Shown here: one piece after another, positions 4,580 to 5,616 of the stretch
Numbering within the stretch: the first letter of the stretch is position 1
How the letters are laid out: every line of letters starts with the position of its first letter
DNA from: Tepidisphaeraceae bacterium
GTDB taxonomy: Bacteria > Planctomycetota > Phycisphaerae > Tepidisphaerales > Tepidisphaeraceae
NCBI GenBank assembly: GCA_025450555.1
Contig: JANWHF010000322.1
Location: 1-5,616 of the forward strand
Reading direction: 5' to 3'
DNA: 5,616 nt
The notes under the pieces: generated by a model
The model's input: only the letters and a program-made list of their open reading frames with translations
Database searches by the model: none
What the model was told of the DNA's origin: nothing
Program-made: the position numbers and the translations under genes

Positions 4580-5569
4580 TCAGGCCTGATATCGAGCAAC
4601 TTCGTCGTTACGCGGGGAAACTACATAAACGTCGGAGCCTTGTTTGGGAAGGACCGTTGCGCGCGTGCCTGCGAGGCTAGCGCTGTACACGTGCGGCGAG
4701 AATATCGGCGCTAAGTCCTCAAACAGTGAGTCGGGGTGGCCTAATTCGCCCCGGTCAAACAGCGTCGAACCCCGGTGAATGAACGGAATCATCGCGCCGA
4801 TGTACGCAGAGCGGCATTGAGGAAACAACACCCGCGAGAGGGCGTAGTCCGCGTCCGCAGCGTTCCGTCTTCCGATATCCCTGTGGTGGCGCGCACGAAG
4901 GCCAATGAATGCGCCAAGCATCTGGCGGGCGGTCAGCTTTTGCAGGTCCGAGCCACAAGCGATTGCCTTTCGCGGAAGCTTGAACCGTTCGATGTAAACT
5001 TCGTCCGGGTCGGAAGCGAAGCTGCCGGGATGGGTGCTAGTCGCCTCGATGTTGTAAACCACTTCATCATCATCATAGCGGCTGAGGAAGTGGCAATGGG
5101 CGCAGGCCAGCGACACCGGCCAACCCATTCGGCGAGCCATTGCGACGTGCAAGGCGGCCATGTTCCCGCACGTGCCTTGCCTGGTGTCAATTAGGCCGTT
5201 GAGGAATAGGTCCGACGGGTTGGTGTACGAAACACCCTTCGCATTTTTTTGAGCCTCGATATACCGGATTCCGATGTGATGGCCGAGAAAGCCCTGAAGC
5301 ATGCCGACTCGGAAGAATCGTAGGTCGTTCTTCCATTTCCGCGGTGTGCGTTGGAAACCCGCCTCGGCGCTTGGTAACCAGTGGGCAAACTCCCTTGTCC
5401 ATTCGTCAACGGTCTTGATGTAACGCGAGGCGTCGAGATTCGCCAAGATGGCGACGCCTTTGGCAACGGCGATGTTCATCGCCACGAGGTCTACCCGCTC
5501 TAGCTTCTCATCGGGCAGGTCAATGAACTGCCAGACCGTTGAGGGCTGCCGCTGCGGGATGAAAACCAT
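4580..5569 (-). CDS. Transglutaminase-like superfamily protein
   Basis: A 329-residue protein with no signal peptide. The papain-like transglutaminase core is recognisable: catalytic C134 in DTRQGTCGNMAALHVAMARR (128-147), the histidine at H160 (AHCHFLSRY), and the third site in VYNIEAT (171-177), where N173 or E175 replaces the classical aspartate. After it, residues 212-262 (LTARQMLGAFIGLRAR and following) look like the helical TPR-like tail seen in SirB1-type members. Family members may be peptidases, crosslinking enzymes or inactive binding modules; the substrate is unknown. ATG at 5569 is chosen because AGGGAGG precedes it by 4 nt; a GTG at 5596 would add nine residues (MNLTSQGGA) with no better signal. 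It is the first visible gene of the five-gene unit. Its role beside an RHS-tip effector is unclear: it could process the effector, be a second effector, or be a neighbour only. Confidence 0.8.
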   Translation of the reverse strand: MVFIPQRQPSTVWQFIDLPDEKLERVDLVAMNIAVAKGVAILANLDASRYIKTVDEWTREFAHWLPSAEAGFQRTPRKWKNDLRFFRVGMLQGFLGHHIGIRYIEAQKNAKGVSYTNPSDLFLNGLIDTRQGTCGNMAALHVAMARRMGWPVSLACAHCHFLSRYDDDEVVYNIEATSTHPGSFASDPDEVYIERFKLPRKAIACGSDLQKLTARQMLGAFIGLRARHHRDIGRRNAADADYALSRVLFPQCRSAYIGAMIPFIHRGSTLFDRGELGHPDSLFEDLAPIFSPHVYSASLAGTRATVLPKQGSDVYVVSPRNDEVARYQA

Positions 5570-5573
5570 CGCG

Positions 5574-5580
5574 CCTCCCT
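5574..5580 (-). promoter_or_regulatory. Ribosome-binding site deciding the transglutaminase-like start (AGGGAGG)
   Basis: Read on the minus strand, AGGGAGG is followed by CGCG and then the ATG at 5569. The 4-nt spacing is a little short but the match is strong, which favours this ATG over the GTG at 5596. Confidence 0.6.
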
Positions 5581-5595
5581 GCGAAGTCAGATTCA

Positions 5596-5607
5596 CATTA
5601 ATTAATG
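5596..5607. repeat. 12-bp perfect palindrome CATTAATTAATG
   Basis: An AT-rich perfect palindrome centred 33 bp upstream of the transglutaminase-like start. On the minus strand it contains TAA in two frames, with a TGA just after it in the third. Any upstream gene on this strand must therefore end here. It could be part of a promoter or an operator, but the window ends 9 bases further on, so context is missing. Confidence 0.4.
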
Positions 5608-5616
5608 GCGGCGCGG

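Larger units (their letters stand above)
2500..5569 (-). other. Predicted five-gene operon around an RHS-tip effector
   Basis: Five minus-strand reading frames follow with gaps of 20, 13 and 3 nt and a final 14-nt overlap, so they are probably transcribed together and partly translationally coupled. Order: transglutaminase-like, RHS-tip/hydrolase, multi-pass membrane protein, 65-residue protein, 183-residue membrane protein. The unit converges on the creatininase-family gene with 64 bp between. GC counted by hand on 60-base lines falls from 42/60 (5101-5160) and 36/60 (4021-4080) to 25/60 (3301-3360) and 25/60 (2641-2700). The promoter was not found and may lie beyond the right edge. Confidence 0.7.

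Overview
The window looks like chromosomal DNA from a GC-rich environmental bacterium. A planctomycete-like lineage is my best guess, with Acidobacteriota or Verrucomicrobiota possible. Three things suggest this: the wording of the partial RecR, a Tat-exported sugar-isomerase-like TIM-barrel protein next to a creatininase-family amidohydrolase, and an intergenic inverted repeat of a type often mis-annotated as short proteins in such genomes. This is recognition by eye, not a phylogenetic placement.

Left part (1-2435) is housekeeping and metabolism. The minus strand carries the first 100 codons of recR, running off the left edge. Upstream of it, positions 324-594 hold a nested inverted repeat: perfect 31-bp outer arms made of 8-mers and 17-bp inner arms made of 9-mers. 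Next come a Tat-signal TIM-barrel sugar phosphate isomerase/epimerase-like gene (607-1539, minus) and a divergent creatininase-family gene (1662-2435, plus). Their shared 122-bp spacer contains a perfect 10-bp palindrome.

Right part (2500-5569) is a tight minus-strand array of five genes that looks like one transcription unit. In transcription order they are: a transglutaminase-like protein (5569-4580); a 314-residue protein that starts with only the last few dozen residues of an RHS core, followed by a putative metal-dependent hydrolase domain (4559-3615); a small multi-pass membrane protein (3601-3239); an unrecognised 65-residue protein (3235-3038); and a 183-residue single-pass membrane protein (3051-2500). 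Gaps are 20, 13 and 3 nt, then a 14-nt overlap. Hand counts on sample lines show GC dropping from 60-70% in the first two genes to about 42% in the small downstream genes.

My reading of the right part, an inference only, is an RHS-tip effector cassette. A short 'orphan' RHS C-terminal module with its own good ribosome-binding site follows a transglutaminase-like gene, and AT-richer small genes after it are candidates for immunity or accessory proteins. Whether a full-length RHS gene lies beyond the right edge cannot be seen here.
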